Counted from the stretch's first letter, positions 1-9,881 are shown. The stretch: 64,000 bases of DNA from Streptomyces kaniharaensis (GCF_009569385.1 NZ_WBOF01000001.1:4813501-4877500), one strand, 5' to 3'. The notes: a model not told the origin generated them from the sequence alone. Program-made: numbers and translations.

Positions 1-142
1 AGCCGTGCGTGTGCGGGGCTCGCACCGACGCCGGCCAGAACCTCGGGAAGCTCGGTTCGGACGTCGACCGGAGTGCTGCCCGGAGTGAGTGCGGCGCGCA
101 GCCGGCTGTCGGAAGAGCTGGCTGACTTCTGTTCCGGACCGC

Positions 143-1081
143 TCAGTCGGCGTTGCGCAGGGCGGCCATCAGGGCCAGCTGGTCACGGTCGCGGGCCGCG
201 CTCAGCTGGCCGTGGGTCCGGTCGCCGTAGGCCTCGCGCACCTGGGCGTTCAGGGTGGCGACGGTGGCCTCGTCCAAGGACGGCTTGCCGAGCAGCTGCC
301 ACAGCATCTCCATGCCGGAGCCGAGGTGCTTCAGGAAGTGCTCGAGGCCGCCGGGGCCACCGCCGAGATTGAAGGTGAGGAACGGGCCACCGGCCGCCCA
401 GCGCGGGCCGATCGAGCTGGTGACGATCGTGTCCAGGTCCTCGAGGCCGACGACCCCGGTGGTGACCAGGTGGACGGCCTCGCGGAACAGCGCGGACTGC
501 AGGCGGTTGGCGACGAAGCCCGGAATCTCCCGGCGCAGGATCAGCGGCTGCTTGCCGACCTGGCGGTAGAACGCGGCGGCGTCCGCCAGGGTGCCGGCCT
601 CGGTCTGCTCGCCGGGCACGATCTCGACCAGCGGGATGAGGTGCGGCGGGTTGAACGGGTGGCCGACCGCGACTCGGCCCGGGTCGGCCATCCGCGCGGT
701 AAAGTCGGTGGCGCGGATGCCGGAGGTCGAGGAGAGCAGAAGGGTGCCGGGGCGGGTGGCCGCCCCCAGCCGGGCGAACAGCTCCTGCTTGAGGTTCAGG
801 TCGTCCGGGCCGCTCTCCTGGACCACGTCGGCGTCGGCGACGGCCTTCTCCAACTCCGGCTCGAAGACGAGTCGCGCGGTGAGGTCATCGGTCGGCAGGC
901 CGAGCGCGGCCAGCGTCGGGGTGAATGCGGCGAGCTGGGCGGTGACGTACTCCTCCAGGTCGTGGCGCGGGTCGCTGACCGTGACGTGCAGGCCGTGGGC
1001 GAGGAAGAGGGCGGCCCAGGAGGCGCCGATGGTGCCGGCGCCGACGACGGCGACGCGGGAGAAAGTCTTCGAGGTGCTCAT
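143..1081 (-). CDS. 3-hydroxyacyl-CoA dehydrogenase family oxidoreductase
   Basis: A 312-residue cytosolic NAD-dependent dehydrogenase of the 3-hydroxyacyl-CoA / L-carnitine dehydrogenase (lambda-crystallin) type. The N-terminal Rossmann motif VVGAGTIGASWAALF lies at about residues 10-24. The family motif GHPFNPPHLIPLVE sits mid-protein and is followed by the C-terminal helical domain (GFVANRLQSALFREA). Start: the ATG at 1081 is chosen because AAAGG precedes it and the Rossmann fold begins just inside; an upstream in-frame extension adds only low-complexity residues. Length is typical. The substrate is not readable from sequence; carnitine, hydroxybutyryl-CoA and gulonate dehydrogenases share this fold. 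The next gene upstream on this strand is a broken membrane protein, so there is no clear operon. Confidence 0.85.
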   Translation of the reverse strand: MSTSKTFSRVAVVGAGTIGASWAALFLAHGLHVTVSDPRHDLEEYVTAQLAAFTPTLAALGLPTDDLTARLVFEPELEKAVADADVVQESGPDDLNLKQELFARLGAATRPGTLLLSSTSGIRATDFTARMADPGRVAVGHPFNPPHLIPLVEIVPGEQTEAGTLADAAAFYRQVGKQPLILRREIPGFVANRLQSALFREAVHLVTTGVVGLEDLDTIVTSSIGPRWAAGGPFLTFNLGGGPGGLEHFLKHLGSGMEMLWQLLGKPSLDEATVATLNAQVREAYGDRTHGQLSAARDRDQLALMAALRNAD

Positions 1082-1109
1082 GTGATTGCCTTTCGCGGCG
1101 GGGAGGATG

Positions 1110-1827
1110 TCAGGCCCATATCCGAGCCACCAGCGACGCGGATCCGCCGAGCGCGTACCCGAGGGCGCTGTAGGTGATGAACGGGAACTTCCGGTGTTGC
1201 GGACGGACATTCAGGAAGAGCCCGCCCGCGATCAGGAGCATCGCCACGGAGTAGACGAGGCCGACGGGGGCCCGGTCGAATCCGGCGTACGCCAGGACGG
1301 TCACCGCGTACACGGCCGCGTTGACCATGAGGGCGGCCTGTGAGCTCCCGGCGGAAGTCTCGTCCGGATTCCTGCGCTCGGTGATCAGCAGGCTCGTGTT
1401 CATCAGCAGGACGCCGACGAAGAACATCGTGTTGCCGGTGTAGAAGTCGTTGACGAACAGGCCGCCGCAGAGATCACCGCTGAAGATGTCGGGGTCGCAG
1501 TACTCGTTGAAGGCAGCAGAGGCGACTTCGTGCAGGCCGTTTCCGGTGGCGTAGAAGTACACGCCGATGACGAAGAGGAGGAAGAGCCATGTCCCCTTCC
1601 CCGACCGCAGGGCCGCGAAGTCGCGGGGACACCTCGCGGAAGATCAGAGCCGGAATGATCACTCTGACGAGGATCGGTACGGTCATCTGCAGCAGCTCGT
1701 GCAGGCGCAGGAACCCGTAGGGCTGCAGCAGGACTCCGGGGGTGAAGGAGAAGCGCTCGACGGCGACGAGCACGACGGACAGGGAGGTGAGCGTGAAAAG
1801 CGGATTGATCCTGCTCATGGCGCGCAC
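1110..1827 (-). pseudogene. Polytopic membrane protein, frameshifted
   Basis: Two reading frames together make one protein of about 235 residues. The 5' part begins at GTG 1827 (GGAAGG nine bases upstream) and reads SRINPLFTLTSLSVVL through PALIFREVSP. Near 1626 the sense continues in another frame as DFAALRSGKGTWLFLLFVIG, running to the stop at 1110. About six hydrophobic segments are visible in total. One missing base around 1626 would explain the break, so this is either a true frameshift or a sequencing error. I do not recognise the family. The start overlaps the end of the P450 remnant upstream, hinting at a former two-gene operon. Confidence 0.6.
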
Positions 1828-2185
1828 GGCAGCGGACCTTCCGGGGCTGGGGAGGTGACGGTGGGGTTTGCACGACGAGGGCTGATTGTCGGCTCGAGCC
1901 GGTCCGGGCGGACGGTGCGGCGCACGACCGGTCGCACCGGCTGGTCGGAGATCGGCCGGAAGGTCCAGCGGGCGAGCTCGTCGACCAGTGCCTGTTCCAC
2001 CAGGTCCGGCGAGGTGAGGAGATACACCTCCCGAGGCCCGAGGCGGACCGGGACGATTTCTCCTCGGTGGAACGGACGGAGGCCACGAAGCCGAGCTGGT
2101 CCTTCAGTAACTGCGGCCCGTCCCCGGCGGGAGTGCGGTCGCCCTCCTCGGTGTTCGGTGTGCGCGGTGCCAGTGTCGCCGACAT
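1815..2185 (-). pseudogene. Cytochrome P450 N-terminal remnant
   Basis: The ATG at 2185 (purine-rich GAAAGAGAG upstream) opens MSATLAPRTPNTEEG...LLKDQLGFVASVRS. Near 2060 the frame shifts and the sense continues as GEIVPVRLGPREVYLLTSP, then DLVEQALVDELARWTFRPI. This is the characteristic N-terminus of bacterial class I P450s (PLGFL..LR..GD.V.VRLG....Y...P). The I-helix, ExxR and heme-Cys regions are absent, so the gene is both frameshifted and 3' truncated. What remains cannot bind heme. Only the first 70 or so residues are recognisable; the exact distal breakpoint is not defined. Confidence 0.55.
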
Positions 2186-2460
2186 GCTCTCTCTTTCGTT
2201 CCGGGTGCCGCCGGCCTGCTTGACGGGTGGTCGCGGTGCCCGGTTCAGCCGGGTCCGGACCGGGTCTCGCGGAAGTGGCGTGACGCGGATCACCCGAGTT
2301 GTGCGGGTTCGGGTTGAGGAGTTCACCTGATTCTGCCGAGGAAGCCCGGGGCTTCAGCCTTGGGAGGGATCGGCTCCTTGTCTCGGAGCCGCGATGCGGC
2401 GGAGTGAGCTCCGGAGTTCTGGATGAGGCCGTTGTCAGTGGGCCTCGGTAGGTTGATCTC

Positions 2461-3141
2461 GTGCATCTCCGGTACTCGTATCGCATCTATCCGACGGCAG
2501 GTCAGCGTGCTGTGCTGGCCTGGAGGTTCGGGTGCGCGCGGGTGGTGTACAACGACGCTCTCGCGGCACGGAAGGAAGCCGGAAGGCCGGGCAGCCGTAC
2601 CCCAGGAGCACGGATCTCCAGAAGCTGGTGATCACGGCGGCGAAGAAGACCCCGGAGCGGGCGTGGCTCGCTTCGGTCGGGGTGGACCCGCTGATCCAGT
2701 CCCTTCGGGATCTTGACACGGCCTATCGGAACTTCTTCGACTCGGTGTCCGGCAAGCGTGCCGGGCGTCCGGTCGGTCTGCCCCGGTTCAAGTCGAAGCG
2801 GGACAACCGGCGTTGCGGTTCACCCGTAACGGGTTCCGTATCCGTTCGAACGGGAAGCTGAACCTGGCGAAGATCGGCGATGTGCGGGTGAAGTGGTCCC
2901 GCTCGCTTGCCGCGGACCCGTCGTCGGTGACGGTCGTGCTCGATGCGGCGGGCAGGTATCACGCCAGCTTCGTGGTGGAGGGGGAGCCCGATCCCCTGCC
3001 GGAGGTGCCGGCCGAGATCGGTATCGACCTGGGACTGACCACCTATGCCGTCCTCTCCGACGGCAGCGTGATCGACAATCCGCGCTTCCTCCGTAAGGCG
3101 GAGAAGAAGCTCAAGGCCGCGCAGCGGGAGCTGTCCCGCCG
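2461..3141 (+). pseudogene. tnpB: IS605-family OrfB/TnpB remnant, three frames
   Basis: Three consecutive frames give one TnpB-like protein. GTG 2461 opens HLRYSYRIYPTAGQRAVLAW. After about 2595 the sense moves to a second frame (DLQKLVITAAKKTPERAWLA to GLPRFKSKRDNR), and after about 2813 to a third (RFTRNGFRIRSNGKLNLAKI to KAEKKLKAAQRELSRR). The first RuvC aspartate is present in IGIDLGLTTYAV, but the coding sense stops at about 3140. The remaining RuvC residues, the zinc ribbon and the 3' end that encodes the guide RNA in intact elements are therefore missing. It is inactive. A GC-rich inverted repeat around 2342-2354 upstream may be an element-derived hairpin. Confidence 0.75.
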
Positions 3142-3380
3142 GCCACCTCGGCCAGTGGGTCGACGCCGACAGCTACCCGGTCGCCGACGCCCGGCTCGCG
3201 GTCATGCTGCACACCCGGGGCCAGGACTGGTCCGGCGGGAGGAAGACGTACGCACCACGCGGCGGCGGCCGTGCGGGCCGAGTGCACCGCTTCCTGACGG
3301 TTGTCCGGTGGGGCGCGATTGGACAGACGATCGATGAGCGGGATACCTCTGCTGTGTGGAAGCGCACGTCGATCGTATGA
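3142..3380 (+). pseudogene. Unidentified coding fragment abutting tnpB remnant
   Basis: Immediately after the TnpB sense ends, another frame reads GHLGQWVDADSYPVADARL, then AVMLHTRGQDWSGGRKTYAP, and closes at 3378-3380. Third-position GC is high, so it looks like real coding sequence, but it has no start of its own and joins directly to the transposase wreck. It is probably the tail of a gene cut by deletion. I do not recognise the family. Confidence 0.3.
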
Positions 3381-3975
3381 ACGGGAACCTCCCGGCGGAC
3401 CTCACCAGCTTCGTCGGACGCCGACGCGAGCTCGGCGAGGCGAAGGCGCTGGCTCTGCGCAGTGTGGAGTTGCGCGCGCCGTTCCGGGATGCACTGGGGC
3501 TGGCGATGGCGGTCGACATCCTCGGGTTTGTCGCGGCGGCGGACGGGCGGGCGGAGTTCGCGGCCCGCCTGCTGGGTTCCACCGAGCCGATCTGGCAGTC
3601 CGTCGGCGCGCTGGAGTTCGGGTTCCAGGACATGGTCGCGTATTACGAGGAGGCGGTGCGGCGTTCGCGGGCCGAGCTGGGCGAGCGGCGTTCGCCGAGG
3701 CCTTCCACGCCGGGACCCGGCTGGAACTGGCGGAGGCGGTCCGGCTCGCCCTGAGCACCGGGGAACGGCCGACGGCCGCCGACCGGTCGGAGCTCAGCCG
3801 GCGCGAGCAGGAGGTCGCCGGCCTGGTGGCGCAGGGCCTGACCAATCGGGAGATCGCCGACCGGCTGGTGCTCTCGCACCGCATGGTCGAGACCCATGTC
3901 AGCCGCATCATGACCAAGCTCGGTCTCGGCTCCCGGGCCCAGCTCGCGGTCTGGGTGGTCCGCAGCGAGGGGTGA
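3377..3975 (+). pseudogene. ATPase/LuxR regulator, internally deleted and frameshifted
   Basis: ATG 3377 opens NLPADLTSFVGRRRELGEAK, the usual start of large AAA/LuxR regulators just ahead of the P-loop. The text then jumps straight to helical-repeat sequence normally found hundreds of residues later (GRAEFAARLLGSTEPIW). Near 3690 the frame shifts, and the C-terminal LuxR helix-turn-helix follows (SRREQEVAGLVAQGLTNREI to HVSRIMTKLGLGSRAQLAVW). The entire NTPase domain is missing. This is a deletion relic lying just upstream of an intact-length LAL regulator in the same orientation, possibly an older paralogue. Confidence 0.65.
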
Positions 3976-4124
3976 GCACGTACTCCGCCCGGACACCGAT
4001 TACGTGTTCACCCGGTTGTGGGCCAGGCACCGCCCGGCGGAGGATGAGGGCCGGGAACGGGACCGCACCTGACGGATCGACGGCGCACCGGGCCGGCCCG
4101 TCACGTACCGCTGAGGAGTTCCGT

Positions 4125-6980
4125 TTGGACGCCGATTCCATCCTGCCGGAGCGCCGGCCGGGCCGCGCGGCCGACGCCGCCGCCCTGTTCGGCCGGGAGC
4201 GCGAGACGGCCGCGCTGCGGGACCGGCTGGCCCGGGCCCGGAGCGGTTCCGGCGGCGGAGTGCTCCTGACCGGCGAGGCCGGTGCGGGCGTGACCGGCCT
4301 GGTGGAGCACTGCCTGGCCGAGCCCGTCGGGGCCGGCGTGCAGGTCTGGCGCGGCGAGGCGGACGAGCTCGACCGGCGGCTGCCGCTGCTGCCCTTCCTG
4401 GAGTGCCGGACGGCGGGTGGCCGGGCGCTCTACCGCTCCAGCCCAGACCTGGCCGAGCTGGCCCGCAGCGCCGGCGGCGCGGTGTCGGTGGCCGCGACCA
4501 GCGGTCTGCTGCTGGAAGCGGTCGAGGAGCAGTGCGCGCGGGGGCCGCTGGTCCTGGTGATCGACCACGCGCAGTGGCTGGACGACGCCTCCGTCGCGGC
4601 CTGGCGCCGGCTGGCCCGGGCCGCCGGGGACCTGCCGCTGCTGTTGGTGGCCTGCGTGCGGCAGGGGCAGTGGTCCCGGCCGGTGGATTCCCTGGTGGTG
4701 GCCGGCCGGCTGGACGGTGACGTGATCGAACTCGGCCCGCTCGCACCGGACGCCATCCTGGCGCTGGCCCGCCACCGGCTGGGCGCCGCGCCGGGCGAGC
4801 GCCTCGTCCGGCTGCTGTCGCAGGTCGGCGGCAACCCCCGCTACCTGCTGGAACTCCTCGACGTCCTGGACCGGCAGGGCCTGCTGCGCCGTACCGCGAC
4901 CGCGGTCGAGGTCGTCGAGGGCGAGACCGAACCGGCCTTCACGGAGCTGGCCGCACTCCGGCTCGCGGAGCTCTCGCCGGGCGCGGCGCAGGCCGTCCGG
5001 GAAGCGGCGCTGCTCGGGCGGCGCACCCGGGTCTCGGACCTCGCGACCGTCACCGGGCAGCCCGCGACCGCCCTGCTGGCCGGGGTACGGGAGGCCGTCT
5101 CGGCGGGGCTGCTGGCGGAGACCGAGACGGGCCTGAGTTTCCGTCACCCGGTGCTCTGGCGCGGCATCCGCGAGAACGTCCCGGCGGTGCTGCGCTGGTC
5201 GATGCACGCCGACGCGGCGCGTCGGCTGGCCGAGGCCGGCGCCGACGCCGGCCAGGTCGCCGAGCACCTGGAGCGGGCCGGGCCGGTGCTGAGCCGGTGG
5301 GCCGTCGGCTGGGTCCGCCAACAGGCGTCCGTGCTGGTCGAGCAGGCGCCGCAGGTCGCCGTACCGGTGCTGCGCGCGGCGGCCGGAGGGGAACAGCTCG
5401 ACGACCGGGACACGGCGCTGCAGGCCGCGCTGGCCCGGGCCATGCTGCGCACCCGGCGCTACACCCAGGCGCTGGAACTGGCCCGCGACATCCTCGCCTC
5501 CGCCGACGACCCGGTGCTGACATCCGAGCTGGCCTGGGACCTCGCCCGCAGCCTCCACCTGGTTGGCGGCCACACCGAGGCCGGCCGGCTGTGCGCGGAG
5601 CAGCTCGCCAGAGACGGCGTTCCGCTCGCACTGCGCGCCCGGCTCGGGGCCTGCCTGGTCTACGCGCTCGTGGTGCCCGGCGAGCCCGTCCCGGCTCGGC
5701 TCGCCGCCGCCGAGGCCGCCGCCGAGGCCGCGGCGCGCGCGTCCGGCGACCACTGGGCGCTGGCCGGACTGGCGCTCTGCCGGGCCGTCGCGGCCCGGGC
5801 GAACGGCCCGGCCGAGCGGGCTCTGGCGCTGCTGAAGGAGGCCGACGGCCTGCTGGGCGGCAGCGAGGACGGCCGGCCCGAGCTGCACGCGGTGGTGCTC
5901 TCCGAACTGGCCGACCTGCTGGGCGAGCTGGACCGGCGGACGGAATCGGACGCCGCGCAGGCGCGCGCCAGGGCCTCGGCCGCACGCTCGCGCACCCATG
6001 ACGGGCGCTGGACGGCCGTGGCGGGCTTCGCCCTCCATATGCGCAACGGCGACTGGTCCCTCGGCGGGGACGAACTCGCCGAACTGTGCCGCCCGGACGA
6101 GCCGCAGCCGATGCTCAGCGCGCACTGCGCCCTTGCCGTCCAGCAGGCCGTCTGCGCCGAGCCGGAGGCCGCGTCCGAGCAGCTGCGCCGCGCCCAGCAG
6201 ATCGCCGGCGGCCGGGCGGTGGGCCGGGCCGCGACGCTGCTCCGGGTCGCCGAGGCGATGGAGGCCGAGCGCGCGGGCGAACCCGACCGGGCACTGCGGG
6301 CGCTGGAGGGCGAGCTGACCGCGGGGCGCGTGGCGGGCGCGGCGTACCGGCTGCTCTGGTGCCCCCGGGCGGTACGGCACGCTCTGGACTGCGGGCACCG
6401 CGAACTCACCGAGCGGTTCGTCGAGTTCGCCCGGCAGACGGCGGCCGTGGAGCCGGTGCCGCACCGGGCCTGGCTGCTGGCCTGGTGCGAGGCGCTGGTC
6501 GCGGTGGACCCGACCGAGCTGGGTGCCGTCGCCGAATACCTCCGCTCGGCCGGGCGGCGCACCCAGCTGGCCTGGGCGCTGGAGGACCTGGCGGCGGCCC
6601 GGGCGGCCACCGGACGGATCGCCGAGGCCCGGCCGGCCCTGGCCGAGGCACTGGAGCTGTACCGGGGCATGGGCGCGCTGGCCGAGGCCCGGCGGGCCGA
6701 GCACCGGCTGCGCGCGACGGGCGTCGACGCGGTCGTCCGGCACCGGGCCGGGCGGCGGCGGGCTGCGGCCGGCTGGGAGGCGCTGACGCCCACCGAACTG
6801 ACGGTGGCCCGGCTGGTCGGCCAGGGTCTGTCCAACCCGGAGACCGCCGCCCGGCTGGGCGTCTCCGCGCGAACGGTGCAGACCCACGTATCCAGCATCC
6901 TGACGAAGCTCGGCGCCACCTCCCGGGTTGCCATCGCCCGGGAACTCGCCCTCCGCGCCGAGGGTCCGGGCGCGCGCTGA
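4125..6980 (+). CDS. LAL-type LuxR regulator with degenerate Walker A
   Basis: A 951-residue cytosolic transcriptional regulator of the LAL family. It starts at TTG 4125, supported by GAGGAG six bases upstream (4113-4118). An AAA-type NTPase domain occupies the N-terminus: FGRERE at 22-27, Walker A-like GEAGAGVT at 50-57 and Walker B-like LVLVIDHAQW. A long alpha-helical repeat middle follows, then a C-terminal HTH (LTPTELTVARLVGQGLSN to THVSSILTKLGATSR). The invariant Walker A lysine is Val (codon GTG 4290-4292) and the second Walker B acid is His, so ATP hydrolysis is doubtful. Such proteins usually activate antibiotic or catabolic genes; the target is unknown. It ends 2 bp from a convergent paralogue. 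Confidence 0.85.
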   Translation: MDADSILPERRPGRAADAAALFGRERETAALRDRLARARSGSGGGVLLTGEAGAGVTGLVEHCLAEPVGAGVQVWRGEADELDRRLPLLPFLECRTAGGRALYRSSPDLAELARSAGGAVSVAATSGLLLEAVEEQCARGPLVLVIDHAQWLDDASVAAWRRLARAAGDLPLLLVACVRQGQWSRPVDSLVVAGRLDGDVIELGPLAPDAILALARHRLGAAPGERLVRLLSQVGGNPRYLLELLDVLDRQGLLRRTATAVEVVEGETEPAFTELAALRLAELSPGAAQAVREAALLGRRTRVSDLATVTGQPATALLAGVREAVSAGLLAETETGLSFRHPVLWRGIRENVPAVLRWSMHADAARRLAEAGADAGQVAEHLERAGPVLSRWAVGWVRQQASVLVEQAPQVAVPVLRAAAGGEQLDDRDTALQAALARAMLRTRRYTQALELARDILASADDPVLTSELAWDLARSLHLVGGHTEAGRLCAEQLARDGVPLALRARLGACLVYALVVPGEPVPARLAAAEAAAEAAARASGDHWALAGLALCRAVAARANGPAERALALLKEADGLLGGSEDGRPELHAVVLSELADLLGELDRRTESDAAQARARASAARSRTHDGRWTAVAGFALHMRNGDWSLGGDELAELCRPDEPQPMLSAHCALAVQQAVCAEPEAASEQLRRAQQIAGGRAVGRAATLLRVAEAMEAERAGEPDRALRALEGELTAGRVAGAAYRLLWCPRAVRHALDCGHRELTERFVEFARQTAAVEPVPHRAWLLAWCEALVAVDPTELGAVAEYLRSAGRRTQLAWALEDLAAARAATGRIAEARPALAEALELYRGMGALAEARRAEHRLRATGVDAVVRHRAGRRRAAAGWEALTPTELTVARLVGQGLSNPETAARLGVSARTVQTHVSSILTKLGATSRVAIARELALRAEGPGAR

Positions 6981-6982
6981 GG

Positions 6983-9751
6983 CTACCGGGCGTCGGCCGG
7001 GACGTGCAGCGGGATCTCCACCCGGGAGCGCAGCTGGAGCTTGGTGAGGATTCGTGAGACGTGGGTCTGGACGGTCCGACGCGGCAGGTTGAGTTCCGCC
7101 GCGATCTGCGGGTTCGACCTGGCCCGCGCGGCCAGCCGGGCGATCCGCTGCTCGGTGGCGGTCAGGGACTCCCAGCCGCGGTCGGGCTGTTTTGCCGGGG
7201 CGTCCACGCCGCTCGGGATGCCGAGCCGGTGGCAGGCGGCGGCCGCTTGGGCCGTGGCAGCCTCGGCCGCCTGATGGTCGCCGACGGCCGTGAACGCGCG
7301 CGCCGCGTCCTGCAAGGTCTGGGCGTGTTCCAACGGTCGCTCGGTGCGCTGGTAGTACGCCGCCACGTCGAGCAGGGTGGCCGCGTCGTCGGCGAGCATG
7401 GCCGCGCAGTGCGCGGCGGCGTGCTGCCAGTGCGCAACCGGGCGGGGCTCCGCCTGGGCCCGGCACAGCCGGGCGGCGTCGGCGGCGGTGGCCCGCTCTC
7501 CGGCGGCCAGCGCGAACCGCACCAGGTGGGGCAGCAGGTGGAAGCGCAGCCGCTGCTGGTGCATCAGCTCGGGGCGGTGGAACTCCAGCAGAGCGGCCAC
7601 CGCCCGGCCGGGCTCCCCGGCCCGGTCCGCCGCCACCGCCCGCGCCAGCCTCGTCCACTGTCCGAAGTCGAGCAGGTACCCCTCCTCCTGCGGCATGTCC
7701 GCGCACTTGTCGAGGTGCCGGCGAAGCGCCGCCTCGTCGCCGCGGTGGGCCGCGACCACGGCCAGCATCCCGTGCAGCGTGTAGAGCTGCCAGTTCTCGG
7801 CCGGGCTCTGCTCGGTCAGGTGCTCGGTGTCCGCCAGGAGTTCGTCCCAGCGGCCCTGGTGGTACCGGAGTTCGGCCAGGTTCATGGTGGTGACGAACGG
7901 CGCGACGCCGCCGTTGGCCCCGATCAGGCGGCGCATCGAGTCGACGGTGTCGGCGAGATCGGCGGTGCGGTCGAGCCAGTGGAGCAGACCGAGCCGGCCG
8001 CCCAGCGCGATGGTCAGCATGAAGCGCTGCGACGGGTCGCGGCGCAGCGCGTCGACGGCTTCGTCGTACCGGCGCAGCGCCAGATGCGGGTCGGCCGATG
8101 CCGCGAACTGCGCGCTGTACCAGCCGCCGAGACCGACGGCGAACCAGGCCTCGCAGGACCGGCCCAGCGTGATCGCCAGCTCGGCGTGGTGCTCCGCCGC
8201 CTCCTGGCGGCCCACGTTGTCCTCAGTCGTGCTGCGGACGGCATGGAGCGCCGCGCGCCACTTCGGTGGGAGGTCGCCGCGGCCGAACAGCCGGTCGGTT
8301 AGGTCGTTCGCCTCGGCGAACCGTGCCCCGCGCTGAAGGCAGACCGCGAGCTGGTAGCCGGCCTGGCCGATCGTTTCGGGGTCGGCGGCGGAGTCCAGCA
8401 GCCGCCGGCAGTGCGCCTCCACCTCATCGTGCCGCTGCAGGCGTTGCAGCGCTGTGAGGACGGCCAGGTGCACCGGGCCGCCCGGTGCCGCCGGATCGAC
8501 CAGCGGGGACAGTAGCTCGACGGCGACCGCGGGCGTGCGGTTGACCAGCGCCTCGGTGTGCTCGTGCAGCCAGCCGTGGGCCCAACTGCCTTGCGGGGCA
8601 TACGAGTCCGACCCGGCGGCGGCCTTGGTCAGCTGTTGCAGCACGCGGTCGAGCGGGGCGCCGGCGGCCTCCAGCCGCTCGGCCGCCTGGGTGTGCAGCC
8701 GGGCCCGCAGCGGGAGCGGGATCTCCTCGTACAGCTGTTCCTGGAGCAGTGGATTGCGGAACGCGGTCACCGTCCCGTGCTGGGCGAGCAGGCCGACGCC
8801 CTGCGTCGTGGCGAACAGCGGGGCCAGCTCGCGGGCCGAGCCGTCCAGCACGGCCAGCGCCTGATCAGTGCCGAACTCCGGACCGAGCACGCTGAGGGTC
8901 TGCAGGAACTCGCGCTGCTCCGGGCTGAGATGGCTGATCCGGTTGCGGACCGCGCCGGCCAGCGTGGCGCCGGCCAGTTCCTTGGTGAGGTCGAGGGCCT
9001 GGCCGTCCGCGCCCGGCTGGAGCAGGTTCTCCCGGCCGACGTGGGCGAGGATCTCGACCGCGCAGAGCGGGCTGCCGCCGGTGGCCAGCAGCAGCCGGGA
9101 GAGCCTCGGGCCCGGGGCGGCGCCCAGCCGGTGGGTGGCGAGTGCGGTCAGCGCGGCCGGGGCGAGCGGGCCCAGACGCAGCGTCGGGCCCTGGCGTCTG
9201 GTGTGGCCGCGGCGCAGCGCGTCCACGGCGGGGGAGTCGGCCCTGCTGCGCACCGCGCCGATCAGCAGCAGGGGAAGCTCGCCGGCACAGCGCGCGAGCC
9301 GCTGCCACCACACGGCGCTGGTGTCGTCGGCCCACTGGAGGTCGTCGACGGTGAGCACCACCGGTCCGGCCGCACAGGCGGTCTCCACCAGGTCCAGCAG
9401 CCGCTCGACCAGGGCGGGGATGGCGTCCTGGTTCGCTCCCGCGCCCACGCGTAGCAACTGACGGATCTCCGCGCGGGCGACGTCCTCGCCGCGGCGGTGC
9501 ACGCCCAGCGCGTCGAGCACCGGCAGCAGCGGGAAATCGACGGCGGCCTCGTCGCAGCAGCCGCGCAGCACCGTGCAGCCGGCCGGCCGCGCCTGTGCTT
9601 CGAGCGCCTCCACCAGCGTGGTCTTGCCGCTGCCGGGCTCGCCCTCGACCAACACGGCGGCGCCGTAGCCCTGGCGGGCGCGGGTGAGCAGGTCCGCCAG
9701 GCGGGCCAGCTCCGTGTCACGGCCGAACAGCGGTTCGTCGGTTGCCGTCAT
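6983..9751 (-). CDS. LAL-type LuxR transcriptional regulator
   Basis: A 922-residue paralogue of the convergent neighbour, with the same architecture: FGRDTELARL near the N-terminus, an intact Walker A GEPGSGKT (about 37-44), Walker B VVLTVDDLQWADD, a helical-repeat middle and a C-terminal LuxR HTH (LTATEQRIARLAARARSNPQ to HVSRILTKLQLRSRVEI). Start is taken as ATG 9751; ATG 9775 in the same frame is also possible, and neither has a strong Shine-Dalgarno. The stop lies 2 bp from the stop of the 4125-6980 gene, so the two transcripts must overlap or terminate inside each other. The target promoters cannot be inferred. Confidence 0.85.
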   Translation of the reverse strand: MTATDEPLFGRDTELARLADLLTRARQGYGAAVLVEGEPGSGKTTLVEALEAQARPAGCTVLRGCCDEAAVDFPLLPVLDALGVHRRGEDVARAEIRQLLRVGAGANQDAIPALVERLLDLVETACAAGPVVLTVDDLQWADDTSAVWWQRLARCAGELPLLLIGAVRSRADSPAVDALRRGHTRRQGPTLRLGPLAPAALTALATHRLGAAPGPRLSRLLLATGGSPLCAVEILAHVGRENLLQPGADGQALDLTKELAGATLAGAVRNRISHLSPEQREFLQTLSVLGPEFGTDQALAVLDGSARELAPLFATTQGVGLLAQHGTVTAFRNPLLQEQLYEEIPLPLRARLHTQAAERLEAAGAPLDRVLQQLTKAAAGSDSYAPQGSWAHGWLHEHTEALVNRTPAVAVELLSPLVDPAAPGGPVHLAVLTALQRLQRHDEVEAHCRRLLDSAADPETIGQAGYQLAVCLQRGARFAEANDLTDRLFGRGDLPPKWRAALHAVRSTTEDNVGRQEAAEHHAELAITLGRSCEAWFAVGLGGWYSAQFAASADPHLALRRYDEAVDALRRDPSQRFMLTIALGGRLGLLHWLDRTADLADTVDSMRRLIGANGGVAPFVTTMNLAELRYHQGRWDELLADTEHLTEQSPAENWQLYTLHGMLAVVAAHRGDEAALRRHLDKCADMPQEEGYLLDFGQWTRLARAVAADRAGEPGRAVAALLEFHRPELMHQQRLRFHLLPHLVRFALAAGERATAADAARLCRAQAEPRPVAHWQHAAAHCAAMLADDAATLLDVAAYYQRTERPLEHAQTLQDAARAFTAVGDHQAAEAATAQAAAACHRLGIPSGVDAPAKQPDRGWESLTATEQRIARLAARARSNPQIAAELNLPRRTVQTHVSRILTKLQLRSRVEIPLHVPADAR

Positions 9752-9881
9752 CGTCTTCTGCCCGCCGCCCGCCATCTGCCCGTTTCGCCCGCACTGACCA
9801 GGAAACGAGTCGATCAACCGTTCGCTCCCCATTCCGGTCAGGAGGCTACCTGATGCCAACTCCGGCCCTCGGGGCCGTGGC

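Noticed and set aside
1..142. Possible 3' end of another gene before the dehydrogenase
   Set aside because: No frame in this stretch shows a motif; too short to support.
2331..2460. Left end or guide-RNA-like region of the IS605-type element
   Set aside because: Only one short GC-rich inverted repeat is visible; the 3' end of the element that would carry the guide RNA is gone, so no boundary can be set.
4101..7706. Very long open frame on the minus strand opposite the first LAL regulator
   Set aside because: Composition is Gly/Arg/Ala/Pro-rich without motifs; the plus-strand gene has domains, start and ribosome site. It is an artefact of high GC.
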